64,000 nt of DNA from Diadema setosum (Eukaryota; Echinodermata; Echinoidea; Diadematoida; Diadematidae), in contig CM067069.1 in NCBI GenBank assembly GCA_033980235.1, positions 1,075,501 to 1,139,500 on the forward strand, given 5' to 3'. Each line of letters starts with the position of its first letter. The stretch's first letter is position 1. Both the position numbers and the translations under genes were made by a program. Shown here piece by piece: positions 63,787 through 64,000 of the stretch. The notes beneath the pieces are model-generated. The model saw only the letters and a program-made list of their open reading frames with translations. It was not told the origin of the DNA and made no database searches.

Positions 63787-64000
63787 ATTTCCATGTAGTA
63801 GAGCCCACGGAAGTCGGTGCGTCTTCAAGTAGGGATGGACTTTACCATAACACTGACAGCGCCGACAGAGTCTCGAGAAAGCGGAGGCAAGCTCAGTCGG
63901 CCAATAATTTACGTCAAATCGAATTCAAAGCTTTCGACGCCGCCTATCAAATGGTCCTCCACGGGGCCTCAGGGTTAATCAGGCAAGGTCTGGAGGCCGA
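63787..64000 (+). CDS. Gene B, exon 3 (partial): Arg-Lys-Arg-Arg site and helical peptide
   Basis: The exon begins after TTTTTCAACAG and is open to the window edge (71 residues including the split Asp codon), with higher GC than the preceding intron. It reads a Ser/Asp-rich spacer ending NTDSADRVS, then RKRR (precursor residues 75-78), a furin/prohormone convertase site. A segment starting with Gln (potential pyroglutamate) follows: QAQSANNLRQIEFKAFDAAY and on through a Met-Val-Leu helix to LIRQGLEA. The periodicity suggests an amphipathic helix. Length and layout recall CRH/DH44-like or other long helical hormones, or a helical antimicrobial peptide, but no diagnostic motif is seen. The C-terminus, any amidation signal and the stop lie beyond the window. 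Confidence 0.6.

Overview
The window looks like nuclear DNA of an animal with large introns, most likely a marine invertebrate. An echinoderm or other invertebrate deuterostome is plausible, but that is inference. There are no closely packed ORFs, Shine-Dalgarno sites or operons. The DNA is AT-rich and full of (CA/TG)n, (TA)n, (ATT)n and (GTTT)n microsatellites, decayed non-LTR retrotransposons, a tRNA-derived SINE and several terminal-inverted-repeat elements of different families. The credible coding sequence is in small GT-AG exons that start with signal peptides. Most long uninterrupted ORFs are microsatellite translations, repeats or chance.

Two gene models, both on the + strand, stand out. 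Gene A (39,349-41,740) has three coding exons with matching splice phases and encodes a 140-residue secreted precursor: signal peptide, acidic/helical pro-region, then two Cys-containing segments that each end in Trp followed by a Lys-Arg cleavage site. Gene B (51,830 to beyond the right edge) has a signal-peptide exon, a short acidic exon and a third exon with an Arg-Lys-Arg-Arg site, followed by a Gln-initial segment that looks like an amphipathic helix. The window cuts this exon. Both have the layout of neuropeptide, peptide-hormone or antimicrobial-peptide precursors. I recognise neither as a named family. They may be neighbouring members of a peptide cluster. Two weaker signal-peptide exon candidates (49,860 and 52,790) and a GC-rich patch with open frames (53.46-54.22 kb) lie nearby.

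Layout: 0-10.1 kb, non-coding with microsatellites. 10.1-10.3 kb, a MITE with an internal duplication. 20.6-22.3 kb, a 1.6-kb non-autonomous DNA transposon with nested subterminal repeats. 26.9-27.7 kb, a frameshifted LINE 3' end. 29.7-29.9 kb, a hairpin element. 30.54-30.67 kb, a long (TA)n. 39.3-41.7 kb, gene A, with full CRE palindromes nearby. 43.7-47.5 kb, a dense repeat block (LINE remnant on the minus strand plus three TIR elements). 48.8 kb, a very short 5'-truncated retro-insertion with a clear target duplication. 49.8-54.2 kb, candidate signal-peptide exons and gene B exon 1. 57.7-58.1 kb, a SINE. 58.8 kb, a 32-bp minisatellite. 61.5-64.0 kb, gene B exons 2 and 3, with a foldback element in the intron between them. 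The intergenic stretches are described individually below. All gene models rest on reading frame, splice signals and phase alone, with no transcript or homology search.
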